Positions 17,132 through 27,526 of a stretch of 49,122 nt of DNA are shown here, piece by piece. The first letter of the stretch is position 1, and every line of letters starts with the position of its first letter. Location of the stretch: positions 1-49,122 of the forward strand of contig NZ_BPLZ01000019.1 in assembly GCF_019656335.1 (NCBI RefSeq), in the 5' to 3' direction. The notes beneath the pieces are model-generated. The model was not told where the DNA came from, searched no databases, and was given only the letters and a program-made list of their open reading frames with translations. The position numbers were made by a program, and so were the translations under genes. This stretch comes from Pseudomonas sp. NCCP-436. Its GTDB lineage: Bacteria > Pseudomonadota > Gammaproteobacteria > Pseudomonadales > Pseudomonadaceae.

Positions 17132-17512
17132 TTAGTCGAGCACCACGATGGCGTCCATTTCCACCTGAGCGCCGCGCGGCAGAGCCGCTACGCCGATGGC
17201 GGCACGGGCCGGGTAGGGTTGCTCGAAGTAGCGCCCCATGATCTCGTTGACCTTGGCGAAGTGCGACAGATCGGTGAGGAAGATATTCAGCTTGACGATG
17301 TCCTTGAACGAGCCGCCGGCGGCTTCGATCACGGCCTTGAGGTTCTCGAACACCTGTACGGTCTGGGCTTCGAAGCCTTCAACCAGTTCCATGCTGACTG
17401 GATCCAGGGGAATCTGGCCGGAAACGTAAACGGTATTGCCGGCCTTGATGGCCTGGGAGTAGGTGCCGATGGCCGCCGGGGCCTTGTCGCTGTTGATGAC
17501 AGTCTTGCTCAT
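17132..17512 (-). CDS. ridA: Reactive intermediate/imine deaminase RidA
   Basis: RidA hydrolyses reactive enamine/imine intermediates, such as 2-aminoacrylate from PLP enzymes, to ketoacids and ammonia. The 126-residue protein is full length for the family, with [23 protein letters not shown] near the N-terminus and the signature [23 protein letters not shown], including the catalytic-site Arg R103 and Glu E118. AAGGAG sits 7 bases before ATG 17512. It follows spoT by 69 bases in the usual Pseudomonas order spoT-ridA. A second, more divergent RidA-family gene is at 38,958. Confidence 0.95.
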   Translation of the reverse strand: MSKTVINSDKAPAAIGTYSQAIKAGNTVYVSGQIPLDPVSMELVEGFEAQTVQVFENLKAVIEAAGGSFKDIVKLNIFLTDLSHFAKVNEIMGRYFEQPYPARAAIGVAALPRGAQVEMDAIVVLD

Positions 17513-17581
17513 AAATCGCTCCTTATGAGAACTGGCTGGATCGAGCCCCCAGCCTACGGGGTAAATAAAAGGGAGGTTATT

Positions 17582-19693
17582 TCAGGCGCGCACTCGGGTG
17601 ATACGGGTTACGCCCTTGAGCGCGCGTAGCTTCTTGATTACGCGGGCCAGGTGGACACGATCATGCACGCTGACTACCAGCTGTACGATGCTGATGCGGC
17701 CGTCGCGCTCGTCCATGCTGATCTTCTCGATGTTGCCATCGGCGGCGTTGACGCTGCTAGCCAGCAGGGCAATCAGGCCGCGCTGGTGTTCCAGTTCGAC
17801 GCGCAGTTCGACATTGAACTCACCAGTGACGTCCTTGGCCCAGTTGAGCTGGATGCACTTTTCAGGATTGTGGCGGATATCGAGAATGTTCCGGCAGTTT
17901 TCCAAGTGAACCACCATGCCCTTGCCAGCGGAAAGATGGCCGACGATGGGGTCGCCCGGAATCGGTGTGCAGCACTTGGCGTAGTTCAGCACCAGGCCTT
18001 CGGTGCCGCGGATAGCCAGTGGGCCTCCGCTACTGGGCAGAGCATCCTCGCTGCTCTCAGCCAGCAGACGGCGAGCGACCACATAGGCCATGCGGTTACC
18101 CAGACCGATGTCTTCCAGCAGATCTTCGATAACCTCCAGACGGTACTCGTCCAGTACCGCCTGCACGCGTTCGGCGGCAATCTTGTCTAGGTGCGTGTCG
18201 AAACTTGCCAGCACCTTGTTCAGCAGGCGTTCGCCGAGGTTGATGGACTCGGAGCGGCGCTGCTGCTTGAGTGCATGGCGGATGTGGGTGCGTGCCTTGC
18301 CGGTGACCACGAAATTGAGCCAGGCCGGGTTCGGGCGGGCTCCCGGCGCAGTAACGATCTCTACCGTCGAGCCGCTTTCCAGCGGTTGCGACAGTGGCGC
18401 CAGGCGGCGGTTGATGCGGCAGGCGATACAGGTGTTGCCGACGTCGGTATGCACCGCATAGGCAAAATCGACCGCAGTGGAGCCTTTCGGCAACTCCATG
18501 ATGCGGCCCTTGGGCGTGAACACGTAGACCTCGTCCGGGAACAGGTCGATCTTCACGCTCTCGATGAACTCCAGGGAGTTACCGGCGCGTTGCTGCAGTT
18601 CCAGCACACCCTTGACCCACTGACGCGCGCGGGCATGGTTGCCTTTTGGCGTTTCACCTTCACTGGACTTGTACAGCCAGTGTGCGGCGATGCCGTTATT
18701 GGCCATTTCCTCCATCTCGCGGGTGCGGATCTGGATTTCGATAGGCACACCATGCATGCCGAACAGCGTGGTGTGCAGCGACTGATAGCCATTGGCCTTG
18801 GGGATCGCGATGTAGTCCTTGAAGCGGCCGGGCAGTGGCTTGTACAGGTTGTGCACGGCGCCGAGCACGCGATAGCAGGTGTCGACCTTGTCCACGACGA
18901 TGCGGAAGGCGTAGACATCCATGATTTCGTTGAACGCCTTGCGCTTGCCGCGCATCTTCTTGTAGATGCTGTAGAGATGCTTCTCGCGGCCACTCACCTC
19001 GCCCTCCAGACCTTCGCGCTGCAGGCAGGCGGTCAGCGACTCCTCGATCTTGACGACGATTTCCTTACGGTTGCCGCGGGCCCGGCGTACGGCAGCGCGG
19101 ATGCGCTCGGAGCGCATCGGATGCATGGCCTTGAAGCCCAGGTCCTCGAACTCCACGCGCATGTTGTGCATGCCCAGGCGATTGGCGATTGGTGCGTAGA
19201 TTTCCAGGGTTTCCTTGGCGATGCGCCGGCTCTTCTCGTGCGGCATGGCATCGAGGGTGCGCATGTTGTGCAGGCGGTCGGCGAGCTTGACCAGGATAAC
19301 GCGGATGTCGCGGGCCATGGCCATGGCCATCTTCTGGAAGTTCTCGGCCTGCGCCTCGGCCTTGGTTTCGAAGTTCATCTGGGTCAGCTTGCTGACCCCG
19401 TCGACCAGCTCGGCCACGGTTTCGCCGAATTGCGCGTTGAGTGCTTCCTTGGCGATGCCGGTATCTTCGATAACGTCATGCAGCATGGCGGCCATCAGGC
19501 TCTGATGATCCATGTGCATGTCGGCAAGAATGCTGGCCACGGCCAGTGGATGAGTTACGTAGGCTTCGCCACTGCGGCGGCGCTGGCCATCGTGTGCTTG
19601 TTCGGCGTAGAAGTAGGCACGACGAACCAGATTGACCTGGTCATGGCCCAGGTAGGTCGAAAGCCGCTCGGCAAGTGCTTCTATGCCAGCCAT
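17582..19693 (-). CDS. spoT: Bifunctional (p)ppGpp synthetase/hydrolase SpoT
   Basis: SpoT makes and degrades the stringent-response alarmone (p)ppGpp. The 703-residue protein has an intact hydrolase HD domain (H48, then H72-D73-E76-D77 in LHDVIEDT), a RelA/SpoT synthetase domain (about 215-340, with RFKDYIAIPKANGYQSLHTT and IEIQIRT), a TGS domain (about 385-450, starting VYVFTPKGRIMELPKGS) and a C-terminal ACT domain. The hydrolase active-site residues are present. GGGGAG precedes ATG 19693. It is downstream of rpoZ by 57 bases, in the common spoT-rpoZ-gmk linkage. Confidence 0.97.
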   Translation of the reverse strand: MAGIEALAERLSTYLGHDQVNLVRRAYFYAEQAHDGQRRRSGEAYVTHPLAVASILADMHMDHQSLMAAMLHDVIEDTGIAKEALNAQFGETVAELVDGVSKLTQMNFETKAEAQAENFQKMAMAMARDIRVILVKLADRLHNMRTLDAMPHEKSRRIAKETLEIYAPIANRLGMHNMRVEFEDLGFKAMHPMRSERIRAAVRRARGNRKEIVVKIEESLTACLQREGLEGEVSGREKHLYSIYKKMRGKRKAFNEIMDVYAFRIVVDKVDTCYRVLGAVHNLYKPLPGRFKDYIAIPKANGYQSLHTTLFGMHGVPIEIQIRTREMEEMANNGIAAHWLYKSSEGETPKGNHARARQWVKGVLELQQRAGNSLEFIESVKIDLFPDEVYVFTPKGRIMELPKGSTAVDFAYAVHTDVGNTCIACRINRRLAPLSQPLESGSTVEIVTAPGARPNPAWLNFVVTGKARTHIRHALKQQRRSESINLGERLLNKVLASFDTHLDKIAAERVQAVLDEYRLEVIEDLLEDIGLGNRMAYVVARRLLAESSEDALPSSGGPLAIRGTEGLVLNYAKCCTPIPGDPIVGHLSAGKGMVVHLENCRNILDIRHNPEKCIQLNWAKDVTGEFNVELRVELEHQRGLIALLASSVNAADGNIEKISMDERDGRISIVQLVVSVHDRVHLARVIKKLRALKGVTRITRVRA

Positions 19694-19750
19694 ATGGAAC
19701 TCCCCGCATGGCTGGCTGCGGGCCAGCGACTTCGACCGGGCATCATCGTC

Positions 19751-20014
19751 TTACAGAGGCTCGTTGGCCTCTTCCTCGAAGGCGGCAAACAGCGGCTCTT
19801 CCTCGACGATGTCCTCTTGAGCGACGACTTCATAGTCCACCAGACCAGCTGCGATTTCGCGCAGGGCGACTACGGTGGGCTTGTCATTTTCCCAGGCTAC
19901 CTTCGGCTCTTTGCCGCCGGTGGCCAGCTGGCGCGAACGCTTGGTCGCGAGCATGACCAGTTCGAAGCGGTTATCAACGTTGTCCAGGCAATCTTCGACG
20001 GTAACGCGAGCCAT
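19751..20014 (-). CDS. rpoZ: RNA polymerase omega subunit
   Basis: Omega helps assemble RNA polymerase and forms part of a ppGpp site, which suits its place next to spoT. The 87-residue protein starts [30 protein letters not shown], the highly conserved omega N-terminus, followed by [15 protein letters not shown] and an acidic tail. GAGGA precedes ATG 20014. It lies between gmk (94 bases upstream) and spoT on the minus strand. Confidence 0.97.
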   Translation of the reverse strand: MARVTVEDCLDNVDNRFELVMLATKRSRQLATGGKEPKVAWENDKPTVVALREIAAGLVDYEVVAQEDIVEEEPLFAAFEEEANEPL

Positions 20015-20108
20015 GGTGTTCCTCGTAACATGTGCGGATAAGCTTGGCCCAAGCGGGCGAGCGGACTGAATAGTCTAAAAAATCACCAGCGACAATGGAA
20101 GCGCTGAT

Positions 20109-21642
<1,534 letters not shown>

Positions 21643-21887
21643 GGATACCTCGCGGAAGTCGGCTGGAAAAACGCAGGATTGTAGCGCAGTGTGCCGGCCA
21701 GCCCAATTCAGCCTGTGGTCGTGGTGCACTGTCGCCTGCGGCGGTATCGCTGTAAGGCCCGGATGGTGTGGGCTGGAGGTCTTTCCGAGGAGGCGCCAGC
21801 AGCACCTGTGTGATTTGCAAGTGTCCGGTACTTGCCCGGCCTTTATAATGTGGGCTGTTTTTTACTTAACGAAGCAGGTATCGCTCG

Positions 21888-22607
21888 ATGAAACGTCCCA
21901 GTGGCCGCGCCGCCGATCAGTTGCGCCCGATCCGTATCACCCGCAACTACACCAAGCATGCCGAAGGGGCGGTGCTGGTGGAGTTTGGCGATACCAAGGT
22001 GATCTGCACCGTCAGTGTTGAGTCCGGTGTGCCGCGCTTTCTCAAAGGACAGGGGCAGGGCTGGCTGACCGCCGAGTACGGCATGCTGCCGCGGGCGACC
22101 GGCGAGCGTAACCAGCGTGAAGCCAGCCGCGGCAAGCAGGGTGGCCGGACCCTGGAGATCCAGCGCCTGATCGGTCGTTCGCTGCGCGCTGCGTTGGATA
22201 TGAGCAAGCTGGGCGAGAATACCCTGTATGTCGACTGCGACGTGATCCAGGCCGACGGAGGCACCCGCACGGCATCCATCACCGGGGCCATGGTGGCACT
22301 GGTGGATGCGCTGGGCGTACTGAAAAAACGCGGTGCACTGAAGGGTGAGCCGCTCAAGCAGATGATCGCCGCCGTGTCGGTCGGCATTTACCAGGGCGAG
22401 CCGGTGCTGGATCTGGACTATCTGGAGGATTCTGCCGCGGAAACCGATCTCAACGTGGTGATGACCAGTGCCGGAGGTTTCATCGAGGTACAGGGCACCG
22501 CCGAGGGGGCGCCCTTCCAGCCGGAGGAGTTCAATGCCATGCTGGCGCTGGCGCAGAAGGGTATGAGCGAGATCTTCACCCTGCAGCAGGCGGCTCTGGC
22601 CGGCTGA
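21888..22607 (+). CDS. rph: Ribonuclease PH
   Basis: RNase PH trims tRNA 3' ends by phosphorolysis. The 239-residue protein is full length and intact, unlike the frameshifted gene of E. coli K-12. It begins [49 protein letters not shown] sequence and carries [39 protein letters not shown] (phosphate-binding Arg residues) and [19 protein letters not shown]. It is divergent from yicC, and a small DUF4870 gene follows 31 bases downstream. Confidence 0.97.
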   Translation: MKRPSGRAADQLRPIRITRNYTKHAEGAVLVEFGDTKVICTVSVESGVPRFLKGQGQGWLTAEYGMLPRATGERNQREASRGKQGGRTLEIQRLIGRSLRAALDMSKLGENTLYVDCDVIQADGGTRTASITGAMVALVDALGVLKKRGALKGEPLKQMIAAVSVGIYQGEPVLDLDYLEDSAAETDLNVVMTSAGGFIEVQGTAEGAPFQPEEFNAMLALAQKGMSEIFTLQQAALAG

Positions 22608-22638
22608 TGCGCCTTACCGCAACGCAAGGAGGTGACGC

Positions 22639-23010
22639 ATGAGTGAAGAGTTCCAGGTTCCGCAACCGACGCCTGGCCGCGAGGCCCGGCAATGGGCGAT
22701 GTTCTGCCATTTCGCCGCATTTCTCGGGCTGATCGTTCCTTTTGGCAACCTGCTCGGGCCGTTGATCGTCTGGCAACTGAAGAAGGATCTTGATCCGTTC
22801 GTCGATGCGCAGGGCAAGGAGGCGCTGAACTTCCAGATCAGCGTGGCGCTGGCGACGCTGCTGTGCTTTGTCCTGATGGTGGTGGTGATCGGCTTCCCGC
22901 TACTGCTGCTGGTATGTCTGGCGGCTCTGGTGCTGACCATTATCGCAGGCATCAAGGCCAATGATGGCCAGGACTACCGCTATCCCTTTAGCTGGCGTCT
23001 GGTGAAGTAG
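22639..23010 (+). CDS. DUF4870 small membrane protein
   Basis: A 123-residue inner-membrane protein with three to four hydrophobic segments (about 22-48, 70-90 and 92-108) and the DUF4870/Tic20-like pattern: RQWAMFCHFAAFLGLIVPFGNLLGPLIVWQLKKD followed by VDAQGKEALNFQISV. Function unknown. The ribosome-binding site AAGGAGGTGA (22626-22635) is a perfect anti-16S match ending just before ATG 22639, so translation should be strong. It sits between rph and a shared terminator, convergent with crc, as in P. aeruginosa (from memory). Confidence 0.85.
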   Translation: MSEEFQVPQPTPGREARQWAMFCHFAAFLGLIVPFGNLLGPLIVWQLKKDLDPFVDAQGKEALNFQISVALATLLCFVLMVVVIGFPLLLLVCLAALVLTIIAGIKANDGQDYRYPFSWRLVK

Positions 23011-23023
23011 CGCGCAGGGAATG

Positions 23024-23052
23024 AAAAAGCCGGCAGCTCGCCGGCTTTTTTC
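23024..23052. terminator. Bidirectional Rho-independent terminator between DUF4870 gene and crc
   Basis: A perfect 11-bp stem, AAAAAGCCGGC at 23024-23034 and GCCGGCTTTTT at 23040-23050, has a 5-base loop. T-tracts on both strands let it end transcription from either side. It lies 13 bases after the DUF4870 stop and 12 bases before the crc stop. Confidence 0.9.
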
Positions 23053-23062
23053 TGTCTGTTGC

Positions 23063-23842
23063 TCAGACGGTGAGTATCCAGTCGTAGTCGATGATCAGCG
23101 GTGCATGCTGGGAGAAGCGTGGCTGGCGCGGCAGACGGGCGCTGCGCACGCTGCGGCGCATACCGGGTGTCAGCAGGTGGTAGTCGAAGCGATAGCCCAG
23201 GTTGAGCATTTCCGCCTGCTCGCTATCCGGCCACCAACTGAACTGGTCGCCTTCGCGGCTCACTTCGCGCAGCGCGTCGACATAGCCCATATTGCCGATT
23301 ACTTCGTCCAGCCAGCCGCGTTCGGGCGCGAGAAAGCCCGGAGACTGCTGGCAGTCTCGCCAGTTCTTCACGTCCATCTTCTGGTGCGCCACGTACAGCG
23401 AGCCGCAATAGATGAACTCGCGGCGCTTGCGGCGCTGTTTGTCCAGATAATGGGTGAAGTCATCCATGAACTTGAATTTCTGATTCAGGTTCTCGTCACC
23501 GCCCCGGCCCGATGGCAGGAGCAGGCTGGAAATACTTACCTTGTCAAAATCGGCCTGCAGGTAGCGTCCATAGCGGTCGGCCATTTCAAAGCCTAAGCTG
23601 GTGATTACCGCCTTGGGTTGCAACCGCGAATAGAGTGCCACGCCACCTTGGCTAGGCACTTCCGCATCGCATGCATAAAGGAAATAGCCATCCAGTTGGA
23701 AGGCCTGGTCGTCCAGTTCAAAGGCGGAGGCTCGGGTGTCCTGCAGGCAGATCACGTCGGCATTCTGGGCTTGCAACCAGCTGAGCAGTCCACGCTCGGC
23801 CGCAGCCTGAATACCATTCACGTTCACACTGATGATCCGCAT
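23063..23842 (-). CDS. crc: Catabolite repression control protein Crc
   Basis: Crc, with Hfq, represses translation of catabolic mRNAs when preferred carbon sources are present. The 259-residue protein has the exonuclease III/EEP fold (MRIISVNVNGIQAAAERGLLSWL, DVICLQDTRAS, QPRFSQHAPLIIDYDW). The nuclease motif GDxN is replaced by CGSLYVAHQKMD, fitting the known loss of nuclease activity in Crc. Length equals the P. aeruginosa protein, and the pair crc/pyrE is divergent as in other pseudomonads, which separates it from true exonuclease III. An open frame runs to 23962, but ATG 23842 is the conserved start. Confidence 0.96.
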   Translation of the reverse strand: MRIISVNVNGIQAAAERGLLSWLQAQNADVICLQDTRASAFELDDQAFQLDGYFLYACDAEVPSQGGVALYSRLQPKAVITSLGFEMADRYGRYLQADFDKVSISSLLLPSGRGGDENLNQKFKFMDDFTHYLDKQRRKRREFIYCGSLYVAHQKMDVKNWRDCQQSPGFLAPERGWLDEVIGNMGYVDALREVSREGDQFSWWPDSEQAEMLNLGYRFDYHLLTPGMRRSVRSARLPRQPRFSQHAPLIIDYDWILTV

Positions 23843-23924
23843 AAATGGCCCCCAAAAACACGTGCGTGTATGATACCCGAGCTCTCTCCATTTAGCTAAA
23901 ACTGTGCCGTTCGGGACTTTCGTC

Positions 23925-24566
23925 ATGCAAGCGTACCAACGCGATTTCATTCGTTTTGCCATTGAACGCGGGGTGCTGCGTTTCGGTCAGTTCACTCTCA
24001 AGTCCGGGCGTACCAGTCCCTATTTCTTCAATGCAGGCCTGTTTGACAGCGGTCTGGCGCTGGCTCAGCTGGGCCGTTTCTACGCGGCCGCGATCGTCGA
24101 CAGTGGCATCGATTTTGACGTGCTGTTTGGTCCGGCCTACAAGGGCATTCCGCTGGCCGCCGCCACTGCAGTAGCGCTGGCCGAGCACCATGGCCGTGAT
24201 CTGCCCTGGTGCTTCAATCGCAAGGAGGCCAAGGATCATGGTGAAGGCGGCACACTAGTTGGGGCGCCGTTGCAGGGTCGGGTGCTGATCGTGGACGACG
24301 TTATCACCGCCGGTACGGCAATCCGCGAGGTCATGCAGATCATCCAGAACCAGGGAGCGCAGGCTGCCGGTACGCTGATCGCCCTCAACCGTCAGGAGCG
24401 CGGACAAGGTCAGCTGTCGGCTATCCAGGAGGTGGAACGCGACTTCGGGATGCCCGTAGTGAGCATCGTGTCACTAGAGCAGGTCTTGGAATATCTGGCC
24501 GGGGATGCTGAACTTAAGCAGTATCTTCCAGCCGTCGAAGCCTATCGCGCAGAGTACGGTATCTAG
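23925..24566 (+). CDS. pyrE: Orotate phosphoribosyltransferase
   Basis: PyrE joins orotate to PRPP to make OMP in pyrimidine synthesis. The 213-residue protein has [18 protein letters not shown], the loop [13 protein letters not shown], and the PRPP-binding motif [17 protein letters not shown] frame from 23904 is open, but ATG 23925 gives the conserved [18 protein letters not shown] start. It is divergent from crc with 82 bases between start codons, and the DUF4124 gene follows 14 bases after its stop. Confidence 0.96.
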   Translation: MQAYQRDFIRFAIERGVLRFGQFTLKSGRTSPYFFNAGLFDSGLALAQLGRFYAAAIVDSGIDFDVLFGPAYKGIPLAAATAVALAEHHGRDLPWCFNRKEAKDHGEGGTLVGAPLQGRVLIVDDVITAGTAIREVMQIIQNQGAQAAGTLIALNRQERGQGQLSAIQEVERDFGMPVVSIVSLEQVLEYLAGDAELKQYLPAVEAYRAEYGI

Positions 24567-24580
24567 CACAAGGTTACCTT

Positions 24581-25186
24581 ATGCCCGCCCCGTTCCTGAC
24601 TCGCTGTACGCTGCTGTTGGGTCTGCTACTGCCACTGTCGGGCATGGCTACCGAGCTGTATCGCTACATCGATGACAACGGGGTGACGGTGCTCAGCCGG
24701 CAGGGTGTACCGCCCGAGTTCGTTGGCAGGGGCTATGAGGTGCTGAACAACCAGGGGCGCGTGCTGCGGGTCGTGCCGCCGGCGCCTACCGCCGAAGAGT
24801 TGGCTCGCATGAAGGCCGAGAAGGCCCGGGCCCGTAGTGACGCACAGTTGCTGCGTCTGTACTCCAGCCTGGAGGACGTCGACCGGGCCCGCGAGCGCAA
24901 GCTTGCCGAACTTGATGGTGTGACCAGTGTGGCGCGCGGCAATCTCCAGTCTGTGCGCACTCAGCAGGCCAATTTGCAGAGTCAGGCCGCCAATCACGAG
25001 CGCGCTGGACGCCCGGTGCCGGAGAATCTGCTGACGCAGATCGACAGCCTGAAGAGTGAGCTTGAGCGTCTGCAGCGCGACATCGACCGCTACCGGGAGG
25101 CGCGCGAGAAGGCCGAAGCCGGCTTCGACGCCGACCGCGCCCGCCTCGCCGAGCTGTTCGGCGAAGCGCCGACTAAGGCTGATTGA
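24581..25186 (+). CDS. DUF4124 exported coiled-coil protein
   Basis: A 201-residue protein with a signal peptide (MPAPFLTRCTLLLGLLLPLSGMA) and a short DUF4124 domain (about 24-65; TELYRYIDDNGVTVLSRQGVPPEF), a periplasmic module of unknown role. A long charged coiled coil follows (about 75-185, including LKSELERLQRDIDRYREAREKAEAGFDADRARLAELF). Function unknown. It probably shares the pyrE transcript (14-base gap, AAGG before ATG 24581). The 219 bases after it, up to the tRNA, hold no gene I can support. Confidence 0.82.
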   Translation: MPAPFLTRCTLLLGLLLPLSGMATELYRYIDDNGVTVLSRQGVPPEFVGRGYEVLNNQGRVLRVVPPAPTAEELARMKAEKARARSDAQLLRLYSSLEDVDRARERKLAELDGVTSVARGNLQSVRTQQANLQSQAANHERAGRPVPENLLTQIDSLKSELERLQRDIDRYREAREKAEAGFDADRARLAELFGEAPTKAD

Positions 25187-25405
25187 GGCGCGCCTTTCTA
25201 TAAGCGGTGCATTTGCGCCGAGTCCTACGCAGCCGTACGCAGTAAACGCGGTTGCAAGCGCTCTCTATTCGAACGGGCGAAAGCGCTGCAGAGGGCGGCT
25301 CTAGTGACGCTCTGAGAATTAGGCTGAGAGCGGTTCGGGTCGTGAATCAACCCAGAGGTTTGATCGGCGAGACCTTGAGAAGGGGTTTGCCAGTCAATTA
25401 AGAGA

Positions 25406-25482
25406 TGGCGCACCTGGCGGGATTCGAACCCACGACCCTTGCCTTCGGAGGGCAATACTCTATCCAGCTGAGCTACAGGTGC
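25406..25482 (-). tRNA. tRNA-Arg (anticodon CCG)
   Basis: Read on the minus strand the gene starts GCACCTGTAGCTCAGCTGG, with acceptor stem GCACCTG pairing with CAGGTGC. The anticodon stem-loop is TTGCC-CTCCGAA-GGCAA, giving anticodon CCG (Arg). The T-arm is GTGGGTTCGAATCCCGC. The 3' CCA is encoded. Total length is 77 bases and all cloverleaf elements are present. tRNA genes are frequent integration sites, but no integrase or duplicated 3' end is visible here. Confidence 0.97.
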
Positions 25483-25501
25483 GTATGCGTTGCGGCGGGC
25501 T

Positions 25502-25530
25502 ATTTGACCATCGCCCGTATCTCTTCTCAA
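25502..25530 (-). promoter_or_regulatory. Probable promoter of tRNA-Arg
   Basis: On the minus strand TTGAGA (25530-25525) and TCAAAT (25507-25502) are separated by 17 bases, about 20 bases upstream of the mature tRNA 5' end. Both hexamers are partial matches to sigma-70 consensus. Confidence 0.5.
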
Positions 25531-25891
25531 GCCGGGATGTTCCGGAGTGAAGAGGGAGGCATTGCGGGGCGCAATCATACGCATCTGGAGGCTGGGCGTC
25601 CACGTTCGCAAGCGTTCGCAATTTTGAACGTTCGTGCAAATTCTACCGATTTCTGGTTCGCCCATAGGAGCGTTGATATTTTTGTTAACTTTTTCGAACG
25701 AGCTATTGCCCTTTACCCCCTTCGACCCTAGGATTCGTTTGAGATTTCAAACGGTGCGTCCGGCCGTGCTCTAACGGCAATGAATCCCTTAATCAGGTTC
25801 TGCTTCGCTCACCCAACGGGCCTGCGGGACTAGTCCCATGACTCCAACGACTTATGCCGACGCCCGGGTGTCGGAACTGAAGGAGACTGCC
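25531..25891 (+). promoter_or_regulatory. gabD upstream region with palindromic operator-like site
   Basis: This 361-base stretch has no supportable gene. Its notable element is the near-perfect palindrome CGTTTGAGATTTCAAACG (25736-25753, 16 of 18 positions symmetric). There is also a direct repeat of CGTTCGCAA at 25603 and 25613 followed by the palindrome GAACGTTC, and the sequence turns A/T rich around 25,665-25,700 (TTGATATTTTTGTTAAC), where a promoter could lie. The palindrome shares a GTTT-N8-AAAC frame with sites before kauB and pauB. The regulator is not known; PauR, encoded at 40,717, is a candidate (inference). Confidence 0.55.
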
Positions 25892-27343
25892 ATGCAACTG
25901 AAAGATCCCCAGCTGCTGCGCCAACAGGCCTATATCGACGGCCAGTGGCTGGATGCCGACAGCGGTCAGACCATCGCCGTAAACAACCCGGCGACCGGCG
26001 AAATCATCGGTCATGTTCCGAAGATGGGCCGCGCCGAGACCCGTCGCGCCATCGAAGCCGCCGAGAAGGCCCTGCCGGCCTGGCGTGCGCTGACTGCCAA
26101 GGAGCGCGCGCAGAAGCTGCGCAAGTGGTTCGAATTGATCATGGCCAACCAGGACGACCTGGCGCGCCTGATGACCACCGAGCAGGGCAAGCCGCTGGCC
26201 GAGGCCAAGGGCGAGATCGCCTATGCCGCTTCCTTCATCGAGTGGTTCGCCGAGGAAGCCAAACGCGTCTACGGCGACGTCATCCCCGGCCACCAGCCGG
26301 ACAAGCGCCTGATCGTGATCAAGCAGCCGATCGGCGTGACCGCCGCCATCACTCCGTGGAACTTCCCCTCGGCGATGATCACCCGCAAGGCCGGCCCTGC
26401 TCTGGCCGCCGGCTGCACCATGGTGCTCAAGCCCGCTTCGCAAACCCCGTTCTCCGCCCTGGCTCTGGCCGAACTGGCCGAGCGCGCCGGCATCCCGAAA
26501 GGCGTGTTCAGCGTGGTTACCGGCAGCGCCGGTGAAGTTGGCGGTGAGCTGACCAGCAACCCGATCGTGCGCAAGCTGACCTTCACCGGCTCCACCGAGA
26601 TCGGTCGCCAACTGATGGCCGAGTGTGCCCACGACATCAAGAAGGTGTCGCTGGAACTGGGCGGTAACGCGCCGTTCATCGTGTTCGACGACGCCGACCT
26701 GGATGCCGCCGTGGAAGGGGCGCTGATCTCCAAGTACCGCAACAACGGCCAGACCTGTGTTTGCGCCAACCGTCTGTACATTCAGGACGGCGTTTACGAC
26801 GCCTTCGTCGAGAAGCTCAAGGCGGCTGTAGCCAAGCTGAAGATTGGCAACGGTCTGGAGGACGGCATCACTACCGGCCCGCTGATCGATGAGAAGGCCG
26901 TGGCCAAGGTGCAGGAACATATCGCCGACGCGGTGAGCAAGGGCGCCCGGATCGTCAGCGGTGGCAAGCCGCACGCCCTGGGTGGCACCTTCTTCGAGCC
27001 GACCATCCTGGTCGACGTGCCGAAGGATGCGCTGGTGTCCAAGGACGAAACCTTCGGCCCGCTGGCGCCGCTGTTCCGCTTCAAGGACGAGGCTGAAGTC
27101 ATCGCCATGTCCAACGACACCGAGTTCGGCCTGGCCTCCTACTTCTACGCCCGTGATCTGGGTCGGGTATTCCGCGTTGCCGAAGCGCTGGAGTACGGCA
27201 TGGTGGGCATCAATACTGGCCTGATCTCCAACGAAGTGGCGCCATTCGGTGGCGTGAAGGCCTCGGGCCTGGGCCGCGAGGGTTCCAAGTACGGTATCGA
27301 GGACTACCTCGAGATCAAGTACATGTGCCTGGGCGGCATCTGA
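25892..27343 (+). CDS. gabD: Succinate-semialdehyde dehydrogenase (NADP+)
   Basis: GabD oxidises succinate semialdehyde to succinate, the last step of GABA catabolism. The 483-residue aldehyde dehydrogenase has the N-site TPWNFP (N157), Glu base E255 in LELGGNAPF and nucleophile C289 in GQTCVCANR, one residue off the E. coli numbering. The open frame begins at 25838, but ATG 25892 has AAGGAG six bases upstream and gives the standard N-terminus (MQLKDPQLLRQQAYIDGQW). gabT follows after 183 bases. In P. aeruginosa PAO1 gabDT lies elsewhere on the chromosome (from memory); here it adjoins kauB. Confidence 0.95.
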   Translation: MQLKDPQLLRQQAYIDGQWLDADSGQTIAVNNPATGEIIGHVPKMGRAETRRAIEAAEKALPAWRALTAKERAQKLRKWFELIMANQDDLARLMTTEQGKPLAEAKGEIAYAASFIEWFAEEAKRVYGDVIPGHQPDKRLIVIKQPIGVTAAITPWNFPSAMITRKAGPALAAGCTMVLKPASQTPFSALALAELAERAGIPKGVFSVVTGSAGEVGGELTSNPIVRKLTFTGSTEIGRQLMAECAHDIKKVSLELGGNAPFIVFDDADLDAAVEGALISKYRNNGQTCVCANRLYIQDGVYDAFVEKLKAAVAKLKIGNGLEDGITTGPLIDEKAVAKVQEHIADAVSKGARIVSGGKPHALGGTFFEPTILVDVPKDALVSKDETFGPLAPLFRFKDEAEVIAMSNDTEFGLASYFYARDLGRVFRVAEALEYGMVGINTGLISNEVAPFGGVKASGLGREGSKYGIEDYLEIKYMCLGGI

Positions 27344-27526
27344 TTCGGAAACTTCGGTTTCCAGACGGGGCAAGGTACGAAAGAGCGTGCGGCGCCCCGG
27401 TTTGCAACACCTGACGTATTGCGTTCCCGGCGGCCCGGCCCAGTCGATCATCGTATGCTGAGCCGATCCACCGCCCGGAACATTCATCCTTCAACCGAGC
27501 CGACCGATGACGGCCATGAGGACACC

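Noticed and set aside
18191..20041. 616-codon plus-strand open frame across spoT and rpoZ
   Set aside because: Antisense shadow of spoT/rpoZ; the translation is low in recognisable motifs and rich in His/Gln/Asp/Val as expected of mirrored codons.
23063..23842. Annotating this gene as exonuclease III (xthA)
   Set aside because: GDxN nuclease motif is degenerate and the divergent pyrE neighbour plus 259-residue length identify Crc.
25406..25482. tRNA-Arg as an attachment site of an integrated island carrying gabDT and kauB
   Set aside because: No integrase, no repeat of the tRNA 3' end downstream, and the following genes have ordinary Pseudomonas composition.
25793..27487. 564-codon minus-strand open frame over gabD
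   Set aside because: Antisense shadow of gabD; gabD has full catalytic motifs and a ribosome-binding site.
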